Source: Flavobacteriaceae bacterium
GTDB lineage: Bacteria; Bacteroidota; Bacteroidia; Flavobacteriales; Flavobacteriaceae
Assembly (NCBI GenBank): GCA_017852395.1
Contig: JAFMLE010000012.1
Span: forward strand, 1 to 63,434
Direction: 5' to 3'
DNA length: 63,434 bases
The notes beneath the pieces are model-generated. The model searched no databases. It was given only the letters and a program-made list of their open reading frames with translations, and was not told the origin of the DNA. The translations under genes were made by a program, and so were the position numbers. Every line of letters begins with the position of its first letter. The stretch's first letter is position 1. Shown one piece after another: positions 52,670 through 61,816 of this stretch.

Positions 52670-55600
52670 ATGAAACGTCTATTTTTTTATTTTTTAGTGG
52701 TATCGTTAACCCTAGGGATTAGCGATTTGCAAGCTCAGCGCAAGCGAAACAAGACCCCTCAAAAAAGTGCCACAACATATCCTTTGCAAGCCTTTAAGAT
52801 GCGAAATGTAGGTCCAGCTTTTTTGTCAGGACGCATCGCCGATATAGCCCTTGATCCCAACAACGACAATGTCTGGTATGTAGCTGTTGGCTCTGGTGGA
52901 GTGTGGAAAACCGAAAATGCAGGAACCACCTGGGCGCCAATCTTTGATCAGCAAGCCTCCTATTCTACAGGTTGTGTAACGGTTGACCCTCAAAATTCGG
53001 CACGTATTTGGGTCGGATCTGGAGAAAATGTTGGCGGAAGACACGTTGGTTACGGAGACGGCATTTATCTCAGTGAGGATTATGGTAAAACATGGAAAAA
53101 TATGGGGCTCAAAACCTCTGAGCACATTTCAGAAATTATCGTACATCCGGACAACTCAGAGGTGGTTTTTGTTGCGGTTCAAGGACCGCTGTGGAACAAA
53201 GGAGGCGAACGCGGACTTTATAAAACCACAGATGGTGGTCAGAACTGGAGACGTGTTTTAGGCAACAACGAATGGACCGGTGTAACGGATATTATCTTAG
53301 ATTCTGAAAATCCACAAATTCTATATGCAGCAACCTGGGATCGTCACCGTACAGTTGCCGCATATATGGGAGGTGGACCAGGGTCCGGCTTACACCGATC
53401 AACGGATGGCGGTGAAACCTGGCAAGCCTTGACCAGTGGTCTGCCCAATTCAAATCTTGGAAAAATTGGAATCGCCCAATCGCCTCAACGCCCCGAGGTA
53501 TTATACGCAGCAATAGAGCTAGATCGTAAACAGGGAGCTGTGTACCGTTCTGAAGATCGCGGTAGCTCGTGGACCAAAATGTCCAATACCGTATCGGGTG
53601 GTACAGGACCACATTATTATCAAGAGCTTTATGCTAGCCCGCACAAATTTGATCGACTCTATCTTATGAATGTTCGTGTTTTGACCTCAGAAGATGGTGG
53701 GAAAACATTTACACAACTACAAGAAAGAGACAAACACTCGGACAATCATGTGTTGATTTTTAAGCAAGACGATCCCGACTACCTTATGTTAGGGACGGAT
53801 GCTGGAATTTACGAAAGCTTTGATCTGGCCGAAAATTGGAGGTATATCAAAAATCTACCTCTTACTCAATTTTATAAAGTGGCGGTAAACAATGCTGAAC
53901 CTTTCTATCACATTTTTGGTGGAACCCAAGACAACGGTTCAGCTGGAGGACCATCGGCAACGGATGAGCGTGAAGGAATCGCGAACAAACATTGGTATAA
54001 AACCCTTTCTGCCGACGGACACCAATCGGCCACTGACCCTGTGTACAACGATATCATTTATGCAGAAACTCAACAAGGCGGATTACATCGTGTTGATCTT
54101 ACTACAGGTGAGCGTGTTTTCATACAACCGCAAGCACAAGAAGGAGATCCTCACGAGCGATTTAATTGGGACGCTCCAATATTGGTAAGTCCTCATAATC
54201 CTGCACGTTTGTATTTTGCTTCGTATCGGGTTTGGAAATCTGAAAATCGAGGCGACGACTGGGAGCCAATCTCTGGAGATCTTACTCGCAACGAAGAACG
54301 ACTGACTCTACCCATAATGGGGCGTCAGCAAAGTTGGGACAACCCATGGGATGTTGGTGCAATGTCAAACTACAACACCATTACCTCCTTGTCAGAATCC
54401 CCACTCAAAGAAGGTTTGATCTATGCAGGAACCGACGATGGATATATTCAGGTAACCCAAAACGGGGGAAAACAATGGACCAAAATCCCGGTTACCAAAT
54501 TGGGCCTACCAGCGCGTAGTTTTGTCAATGACATTAAAGCTGACTTGTTTGATGTTAATACGGTCTATGTAGCACTAGACAACCACAAAGAAGGTGACTT
54601 CAATCCTTATTTGTTTAAGAGCACCGATCAAGGCCTCACCTGGCAAAAAATTAGTACAAACCTGCCCGATCGTACATTGGTCTGGCGAATGGTGCAAGAT
54701 CCTGTCCGCAAAGAACTACTTTTTGCAGCTACAGAATTTGGCATTTACACTTCATTTGATGCGGGTCAAAATTGGCAAAAGCTTCCCGGGACACCGACCA
54801 TTTCATTTAGAGACCTCACAATTCAGAAACGAGAAAATGACTTGGTAGCCGCTTCTTTTGGTCGTGGTTTTTATGTACTAGATGACTACAGTGCCCTGCG
54901 TGAAATGACTGCAGAAACGCTACAACAAAAGGCAAAATTATTTGCACCGCGTACTGCCAAATGGTATGTGCCCAAGAGTGTGATTGGTAACACGGGAGCA
55001 GACTATTACTTTGCAGAAAACCCCACTTTTGGAGCAGTTTTCACGGTATATTTTGCCGAAGGCGCAACTTCCAAAAAGCAGACTCGTCAAAAACAAGAAC
55101 GGGCGCTTAATAACAAAAATGCTAATGTACCATTCCCGGGATGGGATGCCTTGGCGGATGAAAAAGTAGAAACATCACCCGGCGCATGGATTGCAATACA
55201 AGATGTTAAAGGAAATGTGGTTCAAAATGTTAACGTTAAGCAAAAGAAAGGAACACAGCGGGTTGCCTGGAATTTACGTCATTCGAACAATAGACCCATA
55301 CGCTTAGGACGGCCTGGAGGACGATCGTTTGGATTTGGCGGACCATTGGCCATGCCCGGCAATTATACTGCCACACTATTTGTTGAAGAAAATGGCTCCG
55401 TAAATCAAATTGGTGAGGCTGTCGAATTTGAGGTAAAACCGATTCGAGAAGGAGTTCTAAAAGGTGTTTCTTATGAAGAATTTGATGCCTATCGTACGCA
55501 ACTTTCTGAAATGATGCAAAAAATGTATGCACTTGAAGATGCCTTAGGCAAAAGCAATGACTTGATTGCGGCTTATAAACAAGCAGCCGAAAGAACCACA

Positions 55601-55924
55601 GCGCTACCCGGTACACTGATGGCTGAAATTGACGCTGCTGAAGCGACACTTCGAGCTATCAACGAAACAGTAGAGGGCAACGCTGCTCGTGAAGAAGTAG
55701 GAGAGCGCAATCCTCCTAATGTAAGTACCCATATTGGTGTTGCTTCAAGAGGACTATCGACCACTTATGGACCAACAGCATTGCACAAAAAAAGTATGAT
55801 GATCGCTCAAAAAATGATGGAAGAGGTTGCCCCACAAATCGATGCAATCTATACTAAAACCCTTCCTGAAATTGCAGAAAAACTAAAAGCTGCAGGAGCT
55901 CCTTACATTATGGGTACCAAATAA
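52670..55924 (+). CDS. Sortilin/VPS10-like beta-propeller protein, secreted
   Basis: A 1084-residue protein with a signal peptide (near LQAQ). Repeated BNR/Asp-box-type motifs of the form TTDGGQNW, SEDRGSSW, SENRGDDW and STDQGLTW occur through about residues 60-740 and predict a large multi-blade propeller of VPS10/glycosyl-hydrolase-like type. A smaller beta domain and a helical C-terminus follow, with YEEFDAYRTQLSEMMQKMYALED giving a coiled-coil look. No catalytic residues are clear, so a scaffold, peptide-binding or maturation role is possible. Bidirectional terminator behind, divergent protease gene in front. Confidence 0.85.
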   Translation: MKRLFFYFLVVSLTLGISDLQAQRKRNKTPQKSATTYPLQAFKMRNVGPAFLSGRIADIALDPNNDNVWYVAVGSGGVWKTENAGTTWAPIFDQQASYSTGCVTVDPQNSARIWVGSGENVGGRHVGYGDGIYLSEDYGKTWKNMGLKTSEHISEIIVHPDNSEVVFVAVQGPLWNKGGERGLYKTTDGGQNWRRVLGNNEWTGVTDIILDSENPQILYAATWDRHRTVAAYMGGGPGSGLHRSTDGGETWQALTSGLPNSNLGKIGIAQSPQRPEVLYAAIELDRKQGAVYRSEDRGSSWTKMSNTVSGGTGPHYYQELYASPHKFDRLYLMNVRVLTSEDGGKTFTQLQERDKHSDNHVLIFKQDDPDYLMLGTDAGIYESFDLAENWRYIKNLPLTQFYKVAVNNAEPFYHIFGGTQDNGSAGGPSATDEREGIANKHWYKTLSADGHQSATDPVYNDIIYAETQQGGLHRVDLTTGERVFIQPQAQEGDPHERFNWDAPILVSPHNPARLYFASYRVWKSENRGDDWEPISGDLTRNEERLTLPIMGRQQSWDNPWDVGAMSNYNTITSLSESPLKEGLIYAGTDDGYIQVTQNGGKQWTKIPVTKLGLPARSFVNDIKADLFDVNTVYVALDNHKEGDFNPYLFKSTDQGLTWQKISTNLPDRTLVWRMVQDPVRKELLFAATEFGIYTSFDAGQNWQKLPGTPTISFRDLTIQKRENDLVAASFGRGFYVLDDYSALREMTAETLQQKAKLFAPRTAKWYVPKSVIGNTGADYYFAENPTFGAVFTVYFAEGATSKKQTRQKQERALNNKNANVPFPGWDALADEKVETSPGAWIAIQDVKGNVVQNVNVKQKKGTQRVAWNLRHSNNRPIRLGRPGGRSFGFGGPLAMPGNYTATLFVEENGSVNQIGEAVEFEVKPIREGVLKGVSYEEFDAYRTQLSEMMQKMYALEDALGKSNDLIAAYKQAAERTTALPGTLMAEIDAAEATLRAINETVEGNAAREEVGERNPPNVSTHIGVASRGLSTTYGPTALHKKSMMIAQKMMEEVAPQIDAIYTKTLPEIAEKLKAAGAPYIMGTK

Positions 55925-55942
55925 TTTCTTTATTATGATTCT

Positions 55943-55975
55943 AAAAAAAAGCCTCCATCATGGAGGCTTTTTTTT
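55943..55975. terminator. Bidirectional terminator between the propeller gene and mscS
   Basis: A near-symmetrical hairpin, AAAGCCTCCA-TCA-TGGAGGCTTT (55948-55970), flanked by an A-run on the left and a T-run on the right, so it can end transcripts from both strands. Confidence 0.9.
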
Positions 55976-57203
55976 ATTTGGAACTAGTGGTATGCAATTC
56001 GTAAAGTTCTAAATCAAAATAAGGAGCCGAAGCCAACAAATGATCAAAGATATCTGAGGCAATTCCTTCATAATTTACCCAGGCTTTATCACTAATAAAG
56101 GCATAAATCTCTAAAGGTACTCCTTGTGAGGTAGGCGCTAACTGACGGCACATAACAGTCATATTTTGATTGACTTGTGGGTGTTCTTCTAGATATTCTT
56201 GGATATAATTTCTATACAGACCGATATTGGTAAAATTACGTCCGTTTATTAGAAGTGATTTGTCCACATTTTTAGATTGATTTTGGGTTCTGATCTCGAT
56301 GTCTCTTTCATTGATAAACCCTTTGAGACGTTCTACCTTAGACAATTTTTTAACGGTTTCTTCGTCCAAAAAATGAATGCTTGATGCTTTAACCAGCAGT
56401 TGGCGTTTCAACCGCCGACCATCCGATTCACTCATTCCCCTCCAGTTGATGTAGGGGTCAGTGATGAGCTTATGTGTGGGAATTGTTGTGATGGTTTTGT
56501 CAAAATTTTGTACACGAACACTCGATAAGTTAATGGCAATTACATCACCATCAGCATCCATGTTTCGCATCGTAATCCAGTCACCAATGCGTATGGTGTC
56601 GTTGACACTAATCTGGATACTGGCAACAAAACCTAAGATGGTTTCTTTGAAAATCAAAATAAGTACCGCCGACAAGGCCCCCAGCGTAGTAAGAAAGGTT
56701 GTGGCAGATTTTCCTGTTAGCAACGATAAAATCAAAATTCCACCAACAAACCATATAAAAATCATAACGACTTGTGTGTAGCTTTCTATCGGCTTGTCTT
56801 TAAGAACAGGTACGCGCGTGAGAACGACATTTAAGGTACGTAGAAACCCTCTCAATACCAGTATAAATAAAAATCCTGTAAAAGCCTCTAGGGTATTGAT
56901 TAGTGTGCCGACTACGGGAGTGATTTCGCTAAAAAAACTTGGAACTATCGATAAAATAAAAATTGCTGGCAACAAGTATCCGATAAGCTGGGGTACTTTT
57001 TTCGCCACGAGAATATCGTCAAAATCCGAAGTGGTTTTTGCTGCTATTCTTCGAAAAAGTGTCGTGATTAATTTTTTAGAGATAAGTCCCAGAATTAGGG
57101 TAAAGAGTAACATCAATACAATAGCACTCAGTTTACTGAGAAAGGTTGCCAATTGGGTATTAAACCCTTTTTCTAAAAAAAACTCCAATAGATAATCTAA
57201 CAT
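55974..57203 (-). CDS. MscS family mechanosensitive channel (YbdG-like)
   Basis: A 409-residue membrane protein with several N-terminal helices and the MscS core: a pore-lining helix region near ATTFLTTLGALSAVLILIFKETILGFVASIQISVNDTIRIGDWI (residues about 175-220), then a beta domain (ADGDVIAINLSSVRVQNFDKTITTIPTHKLI). The C-terminus extends with QLAPTSQGVPLEIYAFISDKAW, as in the long YbdG-type members. It probably releases solutes on osmotic downshock. Confidence 0.9.
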   Translation of the reverse strand: MLDYLLEFFLEKGFNTQLATFLSKLSAIVLMLLFTLILGLISKKLITTLFRRIAAKTTSDFDDILVAKKVPQLIGYLLPAIFILSIVPSFFSEITPVVGTLINTLEAFTGFLFILVLRGFLRTLNVVLTRVPVLKDKPIESYTQVVMIFIWFVGGILILSLLTGKSATTFLTTLGALSAVLILIFKETILGFVASIQISVNDTIRIGDWITMRNMDADGDVIAINLSSVRVQNFDKTITTIPTHKLITDPYINWRGMSESDGRRLKRQLLVKASSIHFLDEETVKKLSKVERLKGFINERDIEIRTQNQSKNVDKSLLINGRNFTNIGLYRNYIQEYLEEHPQVNQNMTVMCRQLAPTSQGVPLEIYAFISDKAWVNYEGIASDIFDHLLASAPYFDLELYELHTTSSK

Positions 57204-57243
57204 AATGCCGAGTTTAGTGAAAAGGAACTTTCCAATTCGATGT

Positions 57244-57251
57244 CAAAATTA
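57244..57251 (-). promoter_or_regulatory. -7 promoter element of the mscS-like gene
   Basis: On the minus strand, TAATTTTG matches TAnnTTTG, about 40 bases before the start at 57203. A TTG lies about 23 bases further upstream, at the edge of the allowed spacing. Confidence 0.4.
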
Positions 57252-57283
57252 TGTAAATTGTGGTTAATAAAATCCAATTTTAC

Positions 57284-58903
57284 ATGAAGACTTTCCAAAC
57301 CTTTTCGCATCAAAAAGCCATATTGCTTTTAGTGGTGCTACTTTTGTCAGCTGTAGCTTGTCAATCACCGCAAACTTCGCCCTATCAAAACAATGCCATT
57401 GCGAGTGCACATCCCGAAGCAACTAAAGCCGGAAATTTGATTTTTGAAAAAGGTGGAAACGCCTATGATGCTGCTGTAGCCGCAGGTTTTGCCTTAGCAG
57501 TTGTAGAGCCTAGTATGAGTGGTTTGGGCGGTAGATTGCAAGCGTTATATCATACCCAATCTGGGACCTTGCATGGCATCGATGCCACCACAGCTGTTCC
57601 ACAGGCTTATCAGCAGCCCGAAGAACGTTTTGCCTATGGTTATGAAACCATTGGAATACCTGGGGTAGTTGCTGGATTGATAAAACTTCATAAAGCAGGA
57701 GGGGTATTGGCACTTGATGTAGTGATGCAACCCGCAATTGCGCTAGCAGAAAAGGGCTTCAAATTGCTTCCTGGTGAAGCTTTGCGTCAGCAAATGGCCG
57801 CTTCACAGATTGCTGAGTTTGAGGGGTCACGGAACTATTTTTTGGACAACAAGCAAAATAGTCGACCAGCCGGCGCTTTGTGGGTACAAAGCGACTTGGC
57901 AGCTGTTCTAAAAACGATTGCAACTGCAGGTCATAAAGGGTTTTATGAAGGGCAAATTGCTCAACAAATGGTTGATGATATTCAGTCCCACGGGGGGATA
58001 TTAAGTTTGGAAGATCTCAAAAACTACGAAGCATTGGATGCGCAAGTGCTTAAAGGCAGCTTTAAGGGCAACGATATTTATGGATTATTTTTACCCTCTT
58101 ATGGCGCCATTAGCATTCAGATTCTTCAATTGATGGAGGCATTAGAAGATCAATCTGCGCAAAAAGAAAACTGGCCTTATCTGATGGGTCTTGCTACTGC
58201 TAAAGCATATGAATACAGAAGATATCAGACCAATCCTGATTCACTTTCAACAATTTTATCCAAAGAAAAAGCCGTGCAATGGGCAGCCATGCAAAATTTG
58301 ACACGCCCACTCGTAGCATCTCAATCCAAAGATTGGCCCGAGTCATGGCGGGTAGCAATGGGGCATACGACGCATCTCACGACCGCTGATCGCTGGGGTA
58401 ATATCGTTTCCTTAACTCAAACGGTTGGTCCTAATATGGGTGCTAAGGTCGCCAGTCCAGGCCTTGGTTTTTTATATGCGGTAACATTGGGTGGATATTT
58501 GGGTAATTACAAACCCGGAGATCGAGCCGCTTCGCACATCAGTCCGATTATTGCACTACAAAATGGAAAACCTCTATTGGCACTGGGAGCTGCCGGAGGA
58601 AGTAGAATACCCCCTGCGGTTACCCAAACCCTTCATCGATATCTTGCACAAGGGTTGCGTTTAGAAGACGCATTGGCAGCGCCAAGAGTCTATCCTGAAA
58701 ATGACACCCTGCTATTAGAAGCCCATCCAGGCTTGGATTGGGATGCTGTTGCTTTAAAGATATTAGAAGAAAAAGGAACACCCTACAAACGAATCCAAAC
58801 CGAAGCCCGATTTGGAAGGGTTCATGCGATTGCTTTAGATACCCTTCAAATGCGATGGAATGCTGCTGCTGATCCCGATTGGGAAGGTACTGCTATAGAC
58901 TAG
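57284..58903 (+). CDS. ggt: Gamma-glutamyltransferase, lipoprotein
   Basis: A 539-residue Ntn-hydrolase that breaks gamma-glutamyl bonds of glutathione. The signal ends in SAVACQS (lipobox, Cys about 26). EKGGNAYDAAVAAGFALAVVEPSMSGLGG (near residue 55-82) is the typical large-subunit core. The precursor should self-cleave before a threonine in MGHTTHLTTADRWGNIVSLTQT (Thr about 362). GAAGGSRIPPAVTQTLH near the C-terminus is the conserved small-subunit motif. I start at ATG 57284 instead of the GTG upstream. The stop overlaps the convergent decarboxylase gene by 11 bases. Confidence 0.88.
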   Translation: MKTFQTFSHQKAILLLVVLLLSAVACQSPQTSPYQNNAIASAHPEATKAGNLIFEKGGNAYDAAVAAGFALAVVEPSMSGLGGRLQALYHTQSGTLHGIDATTAVPQAYQQPEERFAYGYETIGIPGVVAGLIKLHKAGGVLALDVVMQPAIALAEKGFKLLPGEALRQQMAASQIAEFEGSRNYFLDNKQNSRPAGALWVQSDLAAVLKTIATAGHKGFYEGQIAQQMVDDIQSHGGILSLEDLKNYEALDAQVLKGSFKGNDIYGLFLPSYGAISIQILQLMEALEDQSAQKENWPYLMGLATAKAYEYRRYQTNPDSLSTILSKEKAVQWAAMQNLTRPLVASQSKDWPESWRVAMGHTTHLTTADRWGNIVSLTQTVGPNMGAKVASPGLGFLYAVTLGGYLGNYKPGDRAASHISPIIALQNGKPLLALGAAGGSRIPPAVTQTLHRYLAQGLRLEDALAAPRVYPENDTLLLEAHPGLDWDAVALKILEEKGTPYKRIQTEARFGRVHAIALDTLQMRWNAAADPDWEGTAID

Positions 58904-60353
58904 CTGCAGTCTTTTCGATTTCTTGTAACAATGCTTTACAATCCTCGAGTGTTGTTTCGGGATTCATAAAAACAACTCGCAAATAGCGCACCCCTTGAAT
59001 TTCACAACTGGTAAGGTAAAACTTGCCTTGATCGATTATTGCGTATCGCAATGCCAATTGATTTTTGAGATAATCGGGCATTTTGGTGTACTGAAAACAC
59101 AAAATATTAGATTCTGGAACAAAGGGACAATAAAAATCTTCATGGGTCTGAAGTAATTCATAAAAAGACCGTGCCATTCCAAAAGTGGTATCAATATAAT
59201 CTACAATACCTTGTTCTCCATATAGGGCAAATGTCCAAAACAATTTTGTGCCCAAAGCCGATTTGGTACATTCAACAGTGTAGGGCATACTGTCAATCCC
59301 CACCACTTCATTTTCATGAAACACATAACTTCCTTTTTGCTGAAAAGCCTGTTTTTGATGTCTTGCTTTTTTAAAAAGAACTGCTGTACATAGGGCAGGA
59401 ACCCGCATCATTTTATGTGCGTCCCAGATCAAAGAATCTGCAGTTTGAATACCGTCCAACACCTCTTTGTAGGTCGATGAAAGTAGGGCACTTGCGCCAT
59501 GAGCACCGTCCACATGGTACCAAAGATTGTGTTTCTGACAAAAGTTGCCAATGGCGTTTAGGTTGTCAAACAAACCGGTTGATGTGGCACAGGCATTGGC
59601 AATAACTGCCATAACACGTTTTCCATCTCTTCGGACTTGTTGATATACTGTTTCTAGAGCGGCTATATCCATTTTTTCATTTTCAAAAACGGGTACAGGT
59701 ACGAAACTGTTTTTACCCAATCCTAAAATACTGATGGCTCTTCCGATGGAGTAGTGGCTGCTTGCGGGGCCGATTACCACGAGGTCTTTGGGATTTCCTT
59801 CTTCCCAAGCATTGGGCGCAATAGCTGCTCTAGCTGCGGCCAAAGCGGTTAGATTGGCGATAGAGCCCCCATGGGTTAAAAATCCGGAACCACCGTCAGG
59901 AAAACTTCTCAAATCATAGAGATCGGATCCTGCAAACCAACCCAGTTTTTGCAACATATAGTTGATCATCACCCCTTCGAGGGTTGCTCCTGCTGGACCC
60001 ATTTCATATAACGAACTGGGATTGTTGATCACTCCATTGATCCATTCTGGAATGCCCGAAAGATTTTGGGTGACTGCTACTTGATGCCCTAAATATTTTG
60101 GGTTTTTAAGGTGGTTGGTATGCGTCAAATAGGTACTGATAAAACTCAGTAAGTCCGATTCTGACGCAAACCCGTGTTTTAAGATTTTTTCTGCACCTAG
60201 TGCTTCAGCAATTTCACGAGGTGGCTTTTGCTGGAGTACTTTACTGCCTGATTTTTTGCTGTTAATAATATAGTCGTCAAGGAGTTTGGCCACTCCTTGA
60301 ACAACAATATCTTCGGAAAGCTGACGCTTTGTCTCGTTAAATTTCAATTGCAT
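58893..60353 (-). CDS. PLP-dependent group II decarboxylase-like protein
   Basis: A 486-residue fold-type I PLP enzyme of the glutamate/aromatic amino-acid decarboxylase family. Visible features are GVMINYMLQKLGW (near 130), FLTHGGSIANLTALAAARAAI (near 165), HVDGAHGASALLSS (Asp near 275, PLP ring) and the Schiff-base lysine in IWDAHKMMRVP (near 310). These fit diaminobutyrate or aromatic amino-acid decarboxylases; the substrate is uncertain. It lies 24 bases after the DUF2911 gene on the same strand. Confidence 0.85.
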   Translation of the reverse strand: MQLKFNETKRQLSEDIVVQGVAKLLDDYIINSKKSGSKVLQQKPPREIAEALGAEKILKHGFASESDLLSFISTYLTHTNHLKNPKYLGHQVAVTQNLSGIPEWINGVINNPSSLYEMGPAGATLEGVMINYMLQKLGWFAGSDLYDLRSFPDGGSGFLTHGGSIANLTALAAARAAIAPNAWEEGNPKDLVVIGPASSHYSIGRAISILGLGKNSFVPVPVFENEKMDIAALETVYQQVRRDGKRVMAVIANACATSTGLFDNLNAIGNFCQKHNLWYHVDGAHGASALLSSTYKEVLDGIQTADSLIWDAHKMMRVPALCTAVLFKKARHQKQAFQQKGSYVFHENEVVGIDSMPYTVECTKSALGTKLFWTFALYGEQGIVDYIDTTFGMARSFYELLQTHEDFYCPFVPESNILCFQYTKMPDYLKNQLALRYAIIDQGKFYLTSCEIQGVRYLRVVFMNPETTLEDCKALLQEIEKTAASL

Positions 60354-60377
60354 AAAAACGTCGGCAGAATTTGCTAT

Positions 60378-60905
60378 TTATCGGCTAAAGGGCACAGCAA
60401 TGCGTGTGTTGCCCCAACCGATGTGAAGGACAATGTTAGCACCCTCTTCTTTAAAAATCATGGATAATGCCTCAACTGTATCCGTAGCTTCTGTTACAGG
60501 TACTTCGATGCGCCCAACATCAAGGGTTTCGTCATACGAATAGGCACCCCAAGTGTTTTGGGCTTTATTGATGATGATTGTCCAGCGATCTGCGCCAGGG
60601 ATCGTAAATAGTGCATAAGTGCCCGGTGCAATGTTGGTAGATCCAAATTTTAGTGATTCAAAAAAAGTAATTTCTGTGGTTTCGTTGGCTCCTGTACGCC
60701 AAACTTTGCCTTGTGGTGCTAGGCTATTTAGATCTCGCCCTTTGAGTTGGGGGCGGCTATAGACCACACGTAGCGCTTTTTCAGATACGCGATAGCTATC
60801 TGGAAAAGCAGCGATGTCTAAAGGACTTTTGTCCAAGCCCTTAAAATCTTGAGCTGAAAGTTGTAGGCTTAATGCGATGACGAATACGGTAATAAATGGT
60901 TTCAT
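60378..60905 (-). CDS. DUF2911 family secreted protein
   Basis: A 175-residue protein with a signal peptide (near LQLSAQ). The DUF2911 hallmarks are YSRPQLKGRDLNSLAPQGKVWRTGANETTEITF and NTWGAYSYDETLDVG. It lacks the helical extension of the other DUF2911 protein in this window. The function is unknown. It precedes the decarboxylase gene by 24 bases and may share its transcript. Confidence 0.85.
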   Translation of the reverse strand: MKPFITVFVIALSLQLSAQDFKGLDKSPLDIAAFPDSYRVSEKALRVVYSRPQLKGRDLNSLAPQGKVWRTGANETTEITFFESLKFGSTNIAPGTYALFTIPGADRWTIIINKAQNTWGAYSYDETLDVGRIEVPVTEATDTVEALSMIFKEEGANIVLHIGWGNTRIAVPFSR

Positions 60906-60969
60906 AATACAATGTTTTAAAAAATAAAAATAGCAGATTTTTGGTTTCTATTTGCGTATGTTGTTGAAT

Positions 60970-61740
60970 TTAATTTTCGAATTCAAAATAAGTCGCTACA
61001 AAGTTTTGAAGGATTTTAGCTGTCTTGTTCTGAATAATGATAAAATAGGTGTCGATTTTTTCCTTTTCATCACGCTCATAAAACTGACCGGAAAGCCCAA
61101 TAGGACTCTGATCGCTAAGCTGTGAAAAAATGACACAAGCGGCTAAATAGGTCCCTTCTGGTGAAGTGTGTTTGTTGTCATCAGTCAGGAGATTGATTTC
61201 GGGATGTTGTTTTTGAAATTGGGCAAAGACCTTGCCGACTACCAAAATCTGCCCCCCATTGACTTGTTGCAAGCCTTCATAAAAATGTTGGATAGGATAG
61301 GGGTGTTCATGCTCTTTTGCGTCAATATTTGGATACATCCACGTGCTATAATAATACCACTTCGGTGTTTTGGGTAGTGGCATTTTTTGAAAGGCTTGGA
61401 CATACGTTTTGGTATCCTCGGGCTTTTTGAGGGGGTTGGAGCTGTAGTCTTGTAAAATAACCCGGTCATAGTTCCCATTTTTAAGGGTCGTTTGGGTTGT
61501 GAGTTCTCGTAGTCCTTTCCAATGTTGCTCGAGCGACGCACCCCCCAAAGTAGCTTGATCGATATCCCAGCGCAACTGGCGCTGCTGAGCCATTAATTCG
61601 ACTATTTTTGGCAGATTCCAATAAAATGTAAAGCTGTTGCCTACAAATAAGATACGTTCTTTTGGAGGTTCTTGCTGGCCTTGAAGCGATGACTGCCATG
61701 CAAAAAGTAAGATCCAAACAATAAGAATTTTACGCGCCAT
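60970..61740 (-). CDS. SGNH/GDSL-type hydrolase, secreted
   Basis: A 256-residue protein with a signal peptide (near LQGQ). RILFVGNSFTFYWNLPKIV contains the block-I serine, GASLEQHWKGL resembles block II, and DDNKHTSPEGTYLAACV (near 205) gives the block-V Asp and His. Esterase or acetylesterase activity is likely, substrate unknown. I start at ATG 61740; the longer frame would overlap the promoter of the divergent DUF2490 gene. Confidence 0.78.
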   Translation of the reverse strand: MARKILIVWILLFAWQSSLQGQQEPPKERILFVGNSFTFYWNLPKIVELMAQQRQLRWDIDQATLGGASLEQHWKGLRELTTQTTLKNGNYDRVILQDYSSNPLKKPEDTKTYVQAFQKMPLPKTPKWYYYSTWMYPNIDAKEHEHPYPIQHFYEGLQQVNGGQILVVGKVFAQFQKQHPEINLLTDDNKHTSPEGTYLAACVIFSQLSDQSPIGLSGQFYERDEKEKIDTYFIIIQNKTAKILQNFVATYFEFEN

Positions 61741-61789
61741 AGATGGGTGTTTAGATGTTCTAAATATAAGCCCCCAAATTTTAAAAGAA

Positions 61790-61797
61790 TATATTTG
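61790..61797 (+). promoter_or_regulatory. -7 promoter element of the DUF2490 gene
   Basis: TATATTTG matches TAnnTTTG, 19 bases before ATG 61817. No strong -33 TTG is visible. Confidence 0.5.
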
Positions 61798-61816
61798 CAG
61801 TTGAAAAATTGATTTA

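Noticed and set aside
55236-55649. 137-residue open frame on the minus strand inside the propeller gene
   Set aside because: It is fully antisense to a well-supported gene, has no family resemblance and shows a skewed composition typical of a shadow frame.
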